A DNA stretch of 64,000 nt from Dehalobacterium formicoaceticum. Its GTDB lineage: Bacteria; Bacillota; Dehalobacteriia; Dehalobacteriales; Dehalobacteriaceae. Below, piece after piece: positions 18,476 to 28,800 of the stretch. Below the pieces are notes generated by a model. It did no database searches. It had not been told where the DNA came from and saw only the letters and a program-made list of their open reading frames with translations. The stretch's first letter is position 1; each line of letters starts with the position of its first letter. A program made the position numbers and the translations under genes. Location of the stretch: contig NZ_CP022121.1 of NCBI RefSeq assembly GCF_002224645.1, positions 3,693,501 through 3,757,500 on the forward strand. The letters run 5' to 3'.

Positions 18476-19285
18476 TTAAACATGCCAGTACAATGTGGTT
18501 ATTGTGGTGTCAATATCTTCACAGATCAGTCCGTTCATTTTAATGGACTGCAAATAGTCTTTTATTTCCTGTTCCTCGTCTGATGTTATGTCACGATAGG
18601 TTTTTACACGGTTAATATATAAGTCATATGCTTCTTCCGGTGTATTTTCCAGATGCCAGTGCTGCTCCTCGTATTCAAAACGTGGCTGCAAGCCTTGGTA
18701 CCAAAGCAGCTCAAAGGCATAGACAATATCCAGATCGCTTTCCCGTCTTTCCTCGATCCCCACCAGCTTTTTTACCGCATCAGAAACAGGATCGACACGG
18801 CGAGTTGCTTTTGACAGCACACACCAGCCTTTGCTGGCCAAGGAAAGTTTTTGAAAAGTGACCGCACTCTGTACAGCCGGCGTCATTCGCGCTATGACAA
18901 GATCGAACCTTTTTTCCAGACCGGCCTCAGATAAATCAATTTCGTGCCAGTCTGCACTGCGAAATTCAACATTATTAATACGCTCATCTGCAGCCTTTCT
19001 CTTGGCAATCTCAATCATCTCAGGAGAAAAGTCCAGCCCAATAGCATCTTTGCATTTTCTGGCGATGGCGGTTGTGTAGCTTCCCGTACCGCATCCCACA
19101 TCAAGTACGGATGCATCCGGGTTGAGCATTTTGTAGGTTTCAAGTAGCTGCAAAAAGCTGCTCTCTTCTAAGGATGAGGACTTGTTTTTTTCAAAGCCCG
19201 GGGCCCTCGAATTCCACATATCAATGCTTGCCTGTTTATTTTTTACCTTTAACTGCCACTTAGAAATTATATCTTCCATACTCAT
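18476..19285 (-). CDS. Class I SAM-dependent methyltransferase
   Basis: 269 residues. Motif I VLDVGCGTGSYT (about residue 62), the acidic motif II (AIGLDFSPEMIEIAK) and the post-I region (VEFRSADWHEIDLS) define the SAM-binding Rossmann fold of the UbiE/BioC-like group. C-terminal region not family-specific. Substrate unknown. AAAGGA seven bases before the ATG. Monocistronic. Confidence 0.9.
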   Translation of the reverse strand: MSMEDIISKWQLKVKNKQASIDMWNSRAPGFEKNKSSSLEESSFLQLLETYKMLNPDASVLDVGCGTGSYTTAIARKCKDAIGLDFSPEMIEIAKRKAADERINNVEFRSADWHEIDLSEAGLEKRFDLVIARMTPAVQSAVTFQKLSLASKGWCVLSKATRRVDPVSDAVKKLVGIEERRESDLDIVYAFELLWYQGLQPRFEYEEQHWHLENTPEEAYDLYINRVKTYRDITSDEEQEIKDYLQSIKMNGLICEDIDTTITTLYWHV

Positions 19286-19563
19286 TTCATCATCCTTTCA
19301 AAAAAGAGCATTAAAAGCTACCACACTTTCCAAAGATCCAAGCACATATCAGTCACCCCCTGGTTCGCGACGAAAGATACCATCCCGGCAATATATCCAC
19401 CTTTCTGACTTAGGCCGCTCCATTGAAAAGAGAATTGCTTTAGAAATTTTTTTGATATGATATTACCGCTTTAATGTTAAATTCATTTATCATTAATAAT
19501 GATAAATTACCAAAGCTTCCCTGTAAAGATGTATTCCTTGTCCGGTGTCGGATATTTTATAAT
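19286..19563. other. Intergenic stretch without a convincing gene
   Basis: 278 bases between a methyltransferase start and an ECF S-component stop. On the minus strand a 24-codon frame beginning MERPKSERWIYC (about 19350-19425) and an overlapping shifted frame are visible, but neither has a clear ribosome site or a recognised family. AT-rich flank at 19440-19510. No riboswitch recognised. Confidence 0.4.
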
Positions 19564-20262
19564 TTATCGGTTGAAAGAAATCACCATCTTCTTTTTAAAC
19601 CTGCTTAAAATATGATAGAATGATTTACCAAAGACAAGGGAAAAAGCGACATTTCCTACGGCGTGAATGGTATCAAAAGGAAAGCTGATGGCGTAGGTGG
19701 CTAAGAAAGTTTCCCAGGTCAAGGGATAAATAAAGCCCAGCCAATGCCAAAGGTTCATCACCCAGCCAAACAAATAGCCGTTCACAAACCCTAAAAGGGC
19801 AAAAGATACCGGTTTATAGCCTTTGCTTTTCATGCCTAACAGTGCCCCGCTTACCCCGCACATTCCCCAACTAAACATCTGCCAGGGAGTCCACGGTCCC
19901 TGGCCTAAGAAGAAATTGGATGTCAGGGCTCCTAAGGCGCCCACCATAAAGCCGGTTTGCGGCCCAAAAACATAACCGCTAATCATAACCAGAAAGGTGG
20001 TGGGCTGTAGACTCATAATCACGGCAAAGGGCACCCGGGCAATGGCGGCCAGGGAAGCCATTGCTGCCGTCAGCGCCACTACCTTGGAAGAGACCCCCTG
20101 CTGCTCAAAGCGCAGGAAAAAAGTAAGCAATGCCATCCCCACGATGATCAGGGAAAAAAGAGCCCAATTAATACCGTAAAAAGGAGTTTCCGGCACTGTA
20201 CTTAAAAGGAGCAGCAGAGCCATTAAAATGATGCTCACCAGGGGCAGAAGGTTCTTTTTCAT
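19564..20262 (-). CDS. ECF transporter substrate-binding (S) component
   Basis: About 232 residues with six membrane segments, the S-component layout. Visible: SLAAIARVPFAVIMSLQPTTFLVMISGYVFGPQTGF and GQGPWTPWQMFSWG; the alanine-rich first helices fit EcfT docking. ATG at 20262 chosen (GGAG nine bases upstream); an ATG at 20277 has no ribosome site. It is the last gene of a same-strand cluster with its own EcfT and a fused double EcfA ATPase, plus three extracellular proteins with toroid and DUF4430 domains. The vitamin is not assignable from this sequence alone; the partners suggest cobalamin or another corrinoid. Confidence 0.88.
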   Translation of the reverse strand: MKKNLLPLVSIILMALLLLLSTVPETPFYGINWALFSLIIVGMALLTFFLRFEQQGVSSKVVALTAAMASLAAIARVPFAVIMSLQPTTFLVMISGYVFGPQTGFMVGALGALTSNFFLGQGPWTPWQMFSWGMCGVSGALLGMKSKGYKPVSFALLGFVNGYLFGWVMNLWHWLGFIYPLTWETFLATYAISFPFDTIHAVGNVAFSLVFGKSFYHILSRFKKKMVISFNR

Positions 20263-20315
20263 CTCTTTGATCTCCATTTAATTCACTATAATTCCCTTTA
20301 TAATTAATTGCAGTG

Positions 20316-21851
20316 CTAATTTTTAGACAAAAGTTTTATCAATTGATTAATGCTAAAGGAACACTGGGCTCTGGTAGCCACGACATTTTCCTCAAATTGG
20401 GGGTAGAGCAGCCCTTCTTTTCGCGCTGTCTCAACATAACTGGAATACCACTTAGGTCCTTCCGTCAATTGATCTTTCTTATCTTGCGGCAGGGCCCGGA
20501 CCAACATTGCCGACAATTCCGCTCCGATGATTTTTCCGTTTCCGTCAAAAGTACCGTCCGGTCGGCCGTTAATATATCCCTGATCTACTGCCGCAGATAT
20601 AAAAGACCGCGCCCAATGATTCTCAGGAATATCACTAAACCGGGCGGCAGAATCATTATTCCCTTTCGGCAAATCCAGCCCTGAAATCAAAAACTTGGTG
20701 AATTCAGCCCGAGTTACCGGTCTTTCCGGACCAAAAGTACCGTCCGGATATCCGCTCAAAACTCCTTCTTTCACTAAGGCCTCAATGCTTTCATAAGCCC
20801 AATAGTCAGATGATAAGTCGGAAAATAAGCCCGAGGTACCCGCGGTGCTGTTTTGAAACCCATAAGTCATATTGACGGGATGTGGTTTCCCGGCCAAAGC
20901 CAGCACAGCAAATACCGTGGTATTGACAGGGGAGGAACTGACTCCTTCCTTCCAGTTAAAGGAACCATCCTGATTCGCCAGACTGAGTAGATGGGTAACA
21001 GGGTTATGCTGCCCCACAGTCCAATCAGCCCCCTGAGGATTTTCCCCAGCCGCCAGGATCCCTTGAATCGCCCAGGCATTAGATGATGCATTCGCATCCC
21101 CTCCCATCCAATCCCCGGCGCTAAAGCCGCCGTTTTCCTGTTGCAGCCCTTTGATAAAGGCCAAGGCTTTCCGAACGGATGGGGAATCAGGGGTCTCTCC
21201 TAACATAATCAATGTCTGTATTGCAATTGCGGTATCATCCACATCACTATCCATGCCTTCCAGCCAGCCAAAACCCCCATCCTGATTCTGTTGACGGAGC
21301 AGCCAGCTTTTTACCTTATCCTTTTGAGGAATCTCCTTCCCCACAGCAGACAATGATAGGACCGACCACATATGGGCATTGATCATCCCTTGTTCCCCTT
21401 TATCAGGCTGCCAGAACTGTCCGTCCTCCTGTTGAAAAGAAAGAATTTTTGATGTCAGCTCCTGAGCCTCCGTAGAAGCACCCTGGCCCGCAGCGGCATA
21501 CGCCAGCAACTGAAGCGCGTAGTCACTGGTTTCTTCCAGGGGTTGAGGGCTGTTCTTCAGAAAATCAAGGGGACTCTTTCCGGAAGGAGCCCAGGATCCA
21601 TCAGCTGCATCTTCTCCTGCTGCTTCCAAAGCAATGATTACCCAGCCGGTCAATTTCTTACTGCTGGTTCCACCTTTTTGCGCAGTAAATCCTCCGTCTG
21701 CATTCTGCACCCCCTGAAAATATATCAGCGCCTTTTCAATGCCCTGTTCTCCCTGCTTACCACCGAAAGGCTCTCCCGCAAAAGCCGCGCCCGGGTTCAG
21801 CATTCCCCATAAAAAAAGCACACCAATTAAAGCAGTTATCAATTTTTTCAT
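20316..21851 (-). CDS. Secreted terpenoid-cyclase-type toroid (transcobalamin alpha-domain-like) with SLH anchor
   Basis: 511 residues. Signal peptide (1-25, ending AAFAG). Residues about 35-325 hold at least five QW-like repeats (FQGVQNADGGF, FQQEDGQF, RQQNQDGGFGW, LQQENGGFSAG, NQDGSFNW), the alpha/alpha toroid shared by squalene/prenyltransferase enzymes and by the N-terminal domain of transcobalamin and intrinsic factor. The catalytic DxDD motif of cyclases is not seen and the protein is exported, so a binding role is more likely than catalysis. Residues about 340-505 are SLH-type modules (LSGYPDGTFGPERPVTRAEF, INGRPDGTFDGNGKI). GGGAGG precedes the ATG. Lies between the ECF ATPase and the S component. 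Confidence 0.88.
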   Translation of the reverse strand: MKKLITALIGVLFLWGMLNPGAAFAGEPFGGKQGEQGIEKALIYFQGVQNADGGFTAQKGGTSSKKLTGWVIIALEAAGEDAADGSWAPSGKSPLDFLKNSPQPLEETSDYALQLLAYAAAGQGASTEAQELTSKILSFQQEDGQFWQPDKGEQGMINAHMWSVLSLSAVGKEIPQKDKVKSWLLRQQNQDGGFGWLEGMDSDVDDTAIAIQTLIMLGETPDSPSVRKALAFIKGLQQENGGFSAGDWMGGDANASSNAWAIQGILAAGENPQGADWTVGQHNPVTHLLSLANQDGSFNWKEGVSSSPVNTTVFAVLALAGKPHPVNMTYGFQNSTAGTSGLFSDLSSDYWAYESIEALVKEGVLSGYPDGTFGPERPVTRAEFTKFLISGLDLPKGNNDSAARFSDIPENHWARSFISAAVDQGYINGRPDGTFDGNGKIIGAELSAMLVRALPQDKKDQLTEGPKWYSSYVETARKEGLLYPQFEENVVATRAQCSFSINQLIKLLSKN

Positions 21852-21877
21852 AAATTATCCCTCCCATAAAATTAAAG

Positions 21878-23575
21878 TTAAAGAGCTGCCGCCCGCTGAT
21901 CAGTCAGATGAAGAGCTTCCAAAATCCTCTGTGCCTGGGATAAAGTTACCACCCTGTCTGCGATATTTCTGAAAAGCTTGCTCACCTGGGAAGCATAGAA
22001 GGTGGAATCCGCCAGCATTTCATATTTATCCCCCTGTCCTACGATCCTGCCGCCGGCCATGAGCAAAATATCCTCAGCATATTCAGCCGCAAATTCCACA
22101 TCATGGGTAATCATCAAGATGCTTATCCCCTCTTTTTGCAGATCCAAAAGCATCTTGCCCAATTTTTCTTTTAGGGAGTAATCCAGTCCCCGTGTCGGTT
22201 CATCCAGCAACAACAGTTTAGGGCGACATACCAGCACAGAAGCAAGGGCGACCCGTTGCCTTTCTCCGGAGCTTAAGTCCCGGGGGTTTCTGTCCAGATG
22301 TGCCGTTAACCCTAATTTTTCCGTGATCTCTCCGGAAATCCCTCCGTCCTCCAAATGAAAATTTTTCAATGCAAAAGTAATTTCCTCCCGGACAGTAGGC
22401 AAAAACAAATAGTCATTAGGGTTCTGGGACAGATAACCTACCAAAGGAGCAATTTCTTCCACGGACATTTTTGCCGTATTGCGGCCTAAAATTTCTATCC
22501 ACCCCCGATCCGGTTTTAAAAGACCGTTAATCAATTTAGACAAGGTGGTTTTTCCCGACCCGTTTTCCCCCATGAGCACAGTGAATGACCCTTGGGGTAT
22601 CTCCAGATTAATATCTTTTAAAATCTCCTTCCCGCCCGGATAAGAAAACCACAGTTTTTCCATCCGCACCATCATCTTTTCCGTATCGCGGGGAGCTTCT
22701 CCGGTTATTTCCTGACTCGAAGAACCTTTCGGCATCTTAATACCCTCCGCAGGCCAATAGGTTCTGAGAATTTTTCTCCCGTCTTTCACCGTCACGGGAA
22801 TTTCCGGGAAGCCGGCTCCGGCAAACAATTTGACCAAGGGAGGAATAAAGGGCATCTGATGCTCAGCAGCCCACCGGGCCAGGGTATCAGGAGCATGGTG
22901 ATCGGAAAGGATTTTGCCCTGCTCCATCACCAACACCCGATCCGCCAGATGAAAACAGCGTTCCAGCCTTTGTTCAATCAACACAACGGTAATCCCGTTA
23001 TCTTCATTTAAACGGCGGATAACAGTCAATATTTCCTCACCGGCAACAGGATCCAACTGGGAAGTAGGTTCATCCAAGAGCAGGATTTCCGGCTGCATCG
23101 CCAAAACTGCGGCCAGCGCAACTTTTTGCTTCTGACCCCCGGATAATTCCGGGGCAAAACCACCCATAATCCCGCCCAAATCCAATGCGCCGGATACTTC
23201 CATTAAACGACGCTTCATCAAACTGTCGGGCATCCCCAGATTTTCCATTCCAAAGACTAATTCCTGTTCCACCGATGTCATCACCAACTGCCCTTCAGGA
23301 TCCTGAAAAACCATGCCCACTTTTCCGGTGCGCTTTCTGCGGTTCATTTGAGATACATCCTCTCTATCCAGCAGCACTTGACCTGATATCGTACCCCCAT
23401 AGAATTCCGGGATCAGTCCACATATGGCTCTGATCAGAGAGGATTTTCCACAGCCGGATCCTCCGACAATCAGCACAAACTGCCCTTCCGGAATCTCCAG
23501 GTTAATCCGGTCTAAAGCTGCTTCTTCACGATCCGGATAAGTATAGGTCAAATTTTTGATCTGAATAAAGGCCAC
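21878..23575 (-). CDS. ECF transporter ATPase, two ATPase domains fused (EcfA1-EcfA2)
   Basis: About 565 residues with two complete ABC ATPase modules. First: GGSGCGKSS, LSGGQKQK, ILLLDEPTSQLD. Second: GENGSGKTT, LSSGERQR, LLLLDEPTRGLD, ITHD. A spacer (about 240-305) joins them. Separate EcfA and EcfA' genes are usual; fusion gives a 1:1 heterodimer. The GTG at 23575 directly after a G-rich ribosome site is preferred, other GTG/TTG codons lie up to 15 bases upstream. Its start overlaps the ecfT end by about 28 bases, implying coupled translation. Energises the S component encoded two genes downstream. Confidence 0.9.
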   Translation of the reverse strand: MAFIQIKNLTYTYPDREEAALDRINLEIPEGQFVLIVGGSGCGKSSLIRAICGLIPEFYGGTISGQVLLDREDVSQMNRRKRTGKVGMVFQDPEGQLVMTSVEQELVFGMENLGMPDSLMKRRLMEVSGALDLGGIMGGFAPELSGGQKQKVALAAVLAMQPEILLLDEPTSQLDPVAGEEILTVIRRLNEDNGITVVLIEQRLERCFHLADRVLVMEQGKILSDHHAPDTLARWAAEHQMPFIPPLVKLFAGAGFPEIPVTVKDGRKILRTYWPAEGIKMPKGSSSQEITGEAPRDTEKMMVRMEKLWFSYPGGKEILKDINLEIPQGSFTVLMGENGSGKTTLSKLINGLLKPDRGWIEILGRNTAKMSVEEIAPLVGYLSQNPNDYLFLPTVREEITFALKNFHLEDGGISGEITEKLGLTAHLDRNPRDLSSGERQRVALASVLVCRPKLLLLDEPTRGLDYSLKEKLGKMLLDLQKEGISILMITHDVEFAAEYAEDILLMAGGRIVGQGDKYEMLADSTFYASQVSKLFRNIADRVVTLSQAQRILEALHLTDQRAAAL

Positions 23576-24462
23576 TTTCCCCACCCCCAACTCAACAACG
23601 CCGGCGTACTCAAAAGTACGATTAACACTCCTGCGTTTTTGACTGAATCTACTTGAATTCTTTCCATTCTGGGATAATATGCATAAGCAGATGTTCCGCT
23701 AAAAACTGCCCAAAGGCCAATACCAAGGCCGATACATAGTGCCACAATAATTATCCGATCTCTGGGACGCCACAGATCATGGCGAATAGCGGTCCGGGGA
23801 CCGCTGCCATAGCCCCGGGCATGCATGGATTCCGCCAGTTGCAGGGCACGTTCCAAACTGGACAGAAGCAGGACGCTCATCACGGGAATGGATTTTTTGA
23901 TTCTTTCCCACCAGCCTCCCTTATCAAATTTTACCCCGCGGCAACGCTGAATTTCCGTGATGCGTTGATAATCCTGGGTAATCAAAGGAAAAAGCCGGGT
24001 GGATAGGGTGATGGCTAAGACAGATTTGTTGCCTCGTCTGCTAAGAAGCTTCAGCACCTTATCAGGATGCACCCCATAGGAATAAAGGCAAAATACGCTG
24101 ATAATCACCAAGAGACGTATCCCCATCCCGACACTGTAGGCTAAGGCCTCCATAGTGATTTCAACTTCTCCCAATAAGGGAATCCTGGGTCCGGTGAGCA
24201 ATATCGTAGTGCCAGCATTAGAAAAAATGGCATTGATCACCATCATAAATAGCACCATAATCACGGTAAATTTTAAGTATCCCTTCCACTGTGGAACAAT
24301 GCCGGCGGCAATGATCACCAGGCTTACCCCACCAAAAAGCGCCAAAAGATATACCGGATGAGAAAAGAGCAAGGCCAACAGAAAGACCACCCCGATAAAA
24401 GATACAGCTGTCAATGGATGGAGCTGGTGAATTAAGTTGTTTTTTTCTTTGTACGCCAGCAT
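23548..24462 (-). CDS. ecfT: ECF transporter transmembrane (T) component
   Basis: 304 residues, five or more membrane helices. The coupling-helix motifs are visible as IQRCRG (first) and SMHARGYGSGPR (second Ala-Arg-Gly box), which insert into the ATPase grooves. A C-terminal extra hydrophobic region (about 235-295) makes it a little longer than average. GGGAG precedes the ATG. Sits between the DUF4430 lipoprotein gene and the fused ATPase gene, all on the minus strand with short gaps or overlap. It is dedicated to this cluster, being distinct from cbiQ at 39.3-40.1 kb. Confidence 0.93.
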   Translation of the reverse strand: MLAYKEKNNLIHQLHPLTAVSFIGVVFLLALLFSHPVYLLALFGGVSLVIIAAGIVPQWKGYLKFTVIMVLFMMVINAIFSNAGTTILLTGPRIPLLGEVEITMEALAYSVGMGIRLLVIISVFCLYSYGVHPDKVLKLLSRRGNKSVLAITLSTRLFPLITQDYQRITEIQRCRGVKFDKGGWWERIKKSIPVMSVLLLSSLERALQLAESMHARGYGSGPRTAIRHDLWRPRDRIIIVALCIGLGIGLWAVFSGTSAYAYYPRMERIQVDSVKNAGVLIVLLSTPALLSWGWGKWPLFRSKI

Positions 24463-24516
24463 AATTCTCCCGCTTTCTTTTTTTATTAAAGCAATATTTT
24501 GAAATCTTTGCTAAAA

Positions 24517-25794
24517 TCAGTCCGATAACAGGGGCAACCGGACAACTTTCCCGGCCTTAATGGCTGCGCTATACATCCCGCTGATTTTATTCGGCTCACT
24601 CGCCAGCAGATTTACCGCTTCTTCCAAACCTTTTTCGTCTGTACCGGACATGATCCAAAGAGGCGCTTTATCCCCCAAGCCGGAACCGGTAGCCAGAAGC
24701 ACGCCGGTACTGCCGGAGACCCTCCGACCCGCTTCCCCGTTATATAGAAGCAGATCCAGCCCCTGGTCCGTAAAATGAACCGAACTCCCGGTTTTCCGAT
24801 AGGCGTTATTGAAATCCTGGAGCCACTTTATCTGATTCAATTCCTGCCACTCTCCAAGAACCAATACCGGCCCTTTTCTTTTTTTTAGCACATTCTCGTC
24901 AATCTCTTTAATGCTTACTGTTTTTACTCCTTGCGTTGTCAAAGCTTTTTTCATCTTTTCGCCCAGCGCCTTTTTATCCGGTGTATACATCACCGTAGTG
25001 GCGCCTGCCTGTCCCCCGTAGCCGTGTATAAAAGGTTGGGGATAACTGCCGATCACCGCTGGATTGGCAGAACCCATACCATGCCAAAGATGATAATCCC
25101 ACCAAACGACTTCTCCCCCCTGAAGATGATATGCGTCCGCTCCCATATCGGCACAAACCCCATTAACATAAAAAAACCAGTCTGTTCTTTTGCCGGAAAG
25201 TCCTCCTTTATCCGTCTTCAAACCATTAATCCCCTTAATAAAGCCACCGTCATAATCGGTTTCTATCTTCATATTAGCTTCCAAAAGATCTAAAACGGTC
25301 CCGTCTTTTTCTATTTCCACTTTTTTTGCAGTGATTACCTGAGCGCCAAAATCCTTGGTTACCAGCAAAGTAACGGCATTTTTCTTGACCGGTTTAACTG
25401 AATTTTCCGGTGTTTTCTGCTGATCAAGTTTTTTTAACGGGCCGGTGCTTTTTTCTTTTGCCTGATCTGCTTGCAGAGTAGATGTTTTCTTATTTGAAGC
25501 AGTCTCCCCTTGCACAGGCAGCTTTTTATCTGCCGATTTTTCTGAATCCTTTGACGCTTTTTCCGTCTTGATATCAGACCCGGTTTCCACTGTTTCTTTA
25601 GTTTCTTCGGCTTCTACCTTATTTTCTTCTTTGGTTTCTCCCCTTTCCTTTCCTGTATCGGTATCCATTTCCGTAACCGCTTGGGTGGTATTGTTCGACG
25701 GTGGATTTTCCGCTTCTTGCCCCCCGCATCCCCAAGTCATAAGTAGAATCAGAAAGAGCAAAAGCAACAAAGAAAAAACGTATTTCTTTTTCAC
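24517..25794 (-). CDS. DUF4430 (transcobalamin beta-domain-like) probable lipoprotein
   Basis: 425 residues from a GTG (GGAGGTG eight bases upstream). The N-terminal hydrophobic stretch ends MTWGCGG, a relaxed lipobox, so it is probably lipid-anchored. Residues 25-135 are a low-complexity Lys/Glu/Thr linker. Residues about 145-245 are a DUF4430 beta-grasp domain (VLDLLEANMKIETDYDGGFIKGINGL, DWFFYVNGVCADMG, GGEVVWWDYHLWHG). This domain is homologous to the C-terminal cobalamin-contacting domain of transcobalamin. The C-terminal domain (about 255-425, VLVLGEWQEL) is not recognised. Encoded between the SLH toroid/DUF4430 protein and ecfT, it may hand substrate to the membrane transporter. Confidence 0.85.
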   Translation of the reverse strand: MKKKYVFSLLLLLFLILLMTWGCGGQEAENPPSNNTTQAVTEMDTDTGKERGETKEENKVEAEETKETVETGSDIKTEKASKDSEKSADKKLPVQGETASNKKTSTLQADQAKEKSTGPLKKLDQQKTPENSVKPVKKNAVTLLVTKDFGAQVITAKKVEIEKDGTVLDLLEANMKIETDYDGGFIKGINGLKTDKGGLSGKRTDWFFYVNGVCADMGADAYHLQGGEVVWWDYHLWHGMGSANPAVIGSYPQPFIHGYGGQAGATTVMYTPDKKALGEKMKKALTTQGVKTVSIKEIDENVLKKRKGPVLVLGEWQELNQIKWLQDFNNAYRKTGSSVHFTDQGLDLLLYNGEAGRRVSGSTGVLLATGSGLGDKAPLWIMSGTDEKGLEEAVNLLASEPNKISGMYSAAIKAGKVVRLPLLSD

Positions 25795-25815
25795 TTCATT
25801 TTCACCTCCCGGGTG

Positions 25816-28800
25816 TTAATTTCCTTCGGCTCCTAAGTACCGGTACACTGTTACTGCCGCTTCTACCCGGGTCAGGAAATTACCGCCCCTAAAAGTATTG
25901 TCTTCATATCCGGTCATCAATCCCTGCTCATGCACAAAGTGAATTCCAGGCACCGCCCATGTCGGGATCCCCTTTGCATCTTTAAAGTTTAAGGACAGGT
26001 TTTGATCGGCGATCGGCGCCTTTTCCTGCATCCGGTAGAAAATAGCTGCGGCCTCATTTCTGGTGATATTGTCCTTGGGACGGAAGTTACCGCCCTCACC
26101 GGTAATAATATTCATATCATAAGCTTGTTGCACATAACCGGCAAACCAATCATCTGCTTTTACATCTTTAAACAATCCATTCCCATATACTTGAGGCTCC
26201 AACCCGGCACTTGCAACCATGATCTTAACAAACTCCCCTCGGTTGATCGACCGCTTGGGTTCAAAACCGCCGCCGGTACCGCTGATATAACCTTGTCCGG
26301 CCAGAATCTCGATGGCATCTTTTGCCCAAGCCATACTTTCATCCACATCGGAGAAGCTCTTTCCTTCCGGCAGTTGGAGCACGGCGATTTTAGTAAAATG
26401 GTCAACCCGGAAAACAACTAAACCAGTCTCCATGTCAATTATTCCCGGAACAGGCACCCACATTTCAGATTCTTCGTTATACCAAGCAGGGAATATTTGT
26501 TTCATCTCCAGTCCATCCGTAAAAGGTGTCCTGATCGCAATAATTGCTGACTGATTAAATTTCGCGCTCTCGGAAGCTAATTCATAAATAGAAGAGACTA
26601 ATTTTACAGCAAACTGTTTGGGCCGGTCAGCGGAACCTACCTCGTTCAGCCTAATTTTTCCCCCTTGGCTCAGGGCTTGCGCCGAAATCAGTAAAGCTAC
26701 TTCACCATCAGATAAAAATGACTCCTCTGTGCCTGCATCCAAGGATAAAGACACATTATGCTTTTCCAATTCTTCTTTTAAAGCAACCGCCTCTTGAGCC
26801 GTCATTTTTTTATCAGCATTCAGCAGTTTATTTTCCTTTAATCCTACCAGATTGTCTATGTATGCTGTGACCATCGATTTTGTAATTTTCTCCTCAGTCC
26901 CAACAGAAACACTTCCTGCCCCTGCTGAAGCACCACTGGGCCAATCAGGCCCATGGGTATCCATGGCATCCATGCTGTACCACCAGAGAATTTTGTCCCC
27001 CGCTTTTACCTTGGTCACTCCGGCCGCAACCTCAGGCACGGTATTGTTGACCTTAAACATCCAACCGTTTTGACCCTGATTTTTTTGGCCTTCAATTTCC
27101 ACCACCAGATCTTCACTGTCTTTGGAAGCTGCCCAGTCCAAACCAGCGGCATCCAAAGCCCCCAACGCAGTCCAACCATAGGTGTCCTTTTTGGATATGG
27201 TTACATTGTCGGGTCCAAAGAGGACATCCTTCGCACCGCCTTTTCCCACAATATATACTTTTACCGTTATATCATCGGAACTGCCGCTGCCACCGCCTCC
27301 CCCGGAATTTCCCTTATCTTGCACGATAAAACTTCCATTATAGGTAACTACATCGGGATACCCTTGATCACTGCTGTTTGATACCGTAAAATTTATCGTT
27401 CCCTTTGTCACATAGGCGATGTTTACCTGACCATTTTCACTGGTATAGCTTGTCTCTCCAACCTTAACAGCATAATTACCAATAACCCCTTTCTCCTCTT
27501 CAGTCAAATCACTCAGCCCGTCCGGCCAATTATATTTTTTCGCGCCGATGGTGATGGTAACCGTCTCTCCTTCCTTAATATTTGCCGGACTGACACTTAC
27601 CTGGGGTAAATAGGTTTTTCCCACCCAAGTGGTATTATCGGCGGCTCCGATATAGAAGACGATTTCATCTCCATCCTTCACCTTATAACCGCCTGATCCC
27701 AGATCAAAGGCACCGGGTTCAATCTCCCCATCCCGGATTACGTAATACAACCAATTTGTATTTATCCCTTCGACAATCCCCGTCTGACCGGCTTCTCCTT
27801 TGATCCGGCTGATCCAACCGTCAAAATCCTCAACCTCTTCTTCTCCCACCGCTTTTTTTAAGGCATCCAGAGCGGTGCCGGTCACTGTTACTTTCTCATC
27901 CGCCAGGTTGGTTTCATGTCCCTCCACCCGTACCCGAACAGTTTTTTCCTCAGATGGATCACCACCCGGTTCACCGGAGCCTCCGGAACCTCCATTACCA
28001 CTTTCCACAACCTGGGCCAAGGCCATCAATGCAAATCTGGTCGCTATCAAGTCTGAAGAAGCATTGGCCACATGACTAAATGAACCGTCGGACAATTGAA
28101 AACGGAGCAAAGCATCAATCATGTTATCATTATTCTTCTGCCATCCAACTGCAGTAACATCCTTTTCAATAGCCAATAAACCCAATATTACACTGGCGGT
28201 AGACTCACAGTTTTCTGTTAAAGCATTTGCATCCGTACCGAATCCACCCGTCTCCTTCTGAACACAGTGCAAATAATCCATAGCTTCTGCATAAGCTGCT
28301 TCCACTCCATCTGCATCTTGATGGTTGGCTAGTGCCACCAAAGCAAATCCAGTAGAATCCGTATCAGGAGTCTGATCTTTATTAGTCCAGGAAAAACCGC
28401 CGCTCTCGTTTTGCTGACCTAACAGATAAGCAACAGCAGCTTCCGTGTTATAGTTCCCGTTAGTCCGATCCAAGGCAATCATCGCCCAATAAGTCAGCAT
28501 CGTTTCGGCGCCAAAACCTCCGTTGTCTTCCTGCAATGCGGCTAATTCCGCAACCAGGTTTCTGCCTTCGATATTCGCCGGATCCTCTCCTGACGCGTCT
28601 ATGCTAAGGATCAAAGACAAATAATCCAAAACACCGGCCTCTTCATTTAAAGTATCTAAATTCCATTCCGGCAGCTGCCATGGATCATCCTGTAAATTCT
28701 CCCCAGCCTCCGTCAATCCCACTATTTCCTGCCAATGGGTTAAGTTATTCTTGTTGTCCGCGTAAAAGATGACTGTCTTTTGCTGGGCTTCCTTATAAAA

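Noticed and set aside
19350-19425. 24-codon minus-strand frame starting MERPKSERWIYC
   Set aside because: No clear ribosome site and no recognised family. Could be a decayed fragment, not enough to call a gene or pseudogene.
20316-21851. Squalene-hopene or terpene cyclase
   Set aside because: The toroid repeats resemble cyclases, but the DxDD catalytic motif is not seen, and a signal peptide plus SLH anchor place the protein outside the cell.
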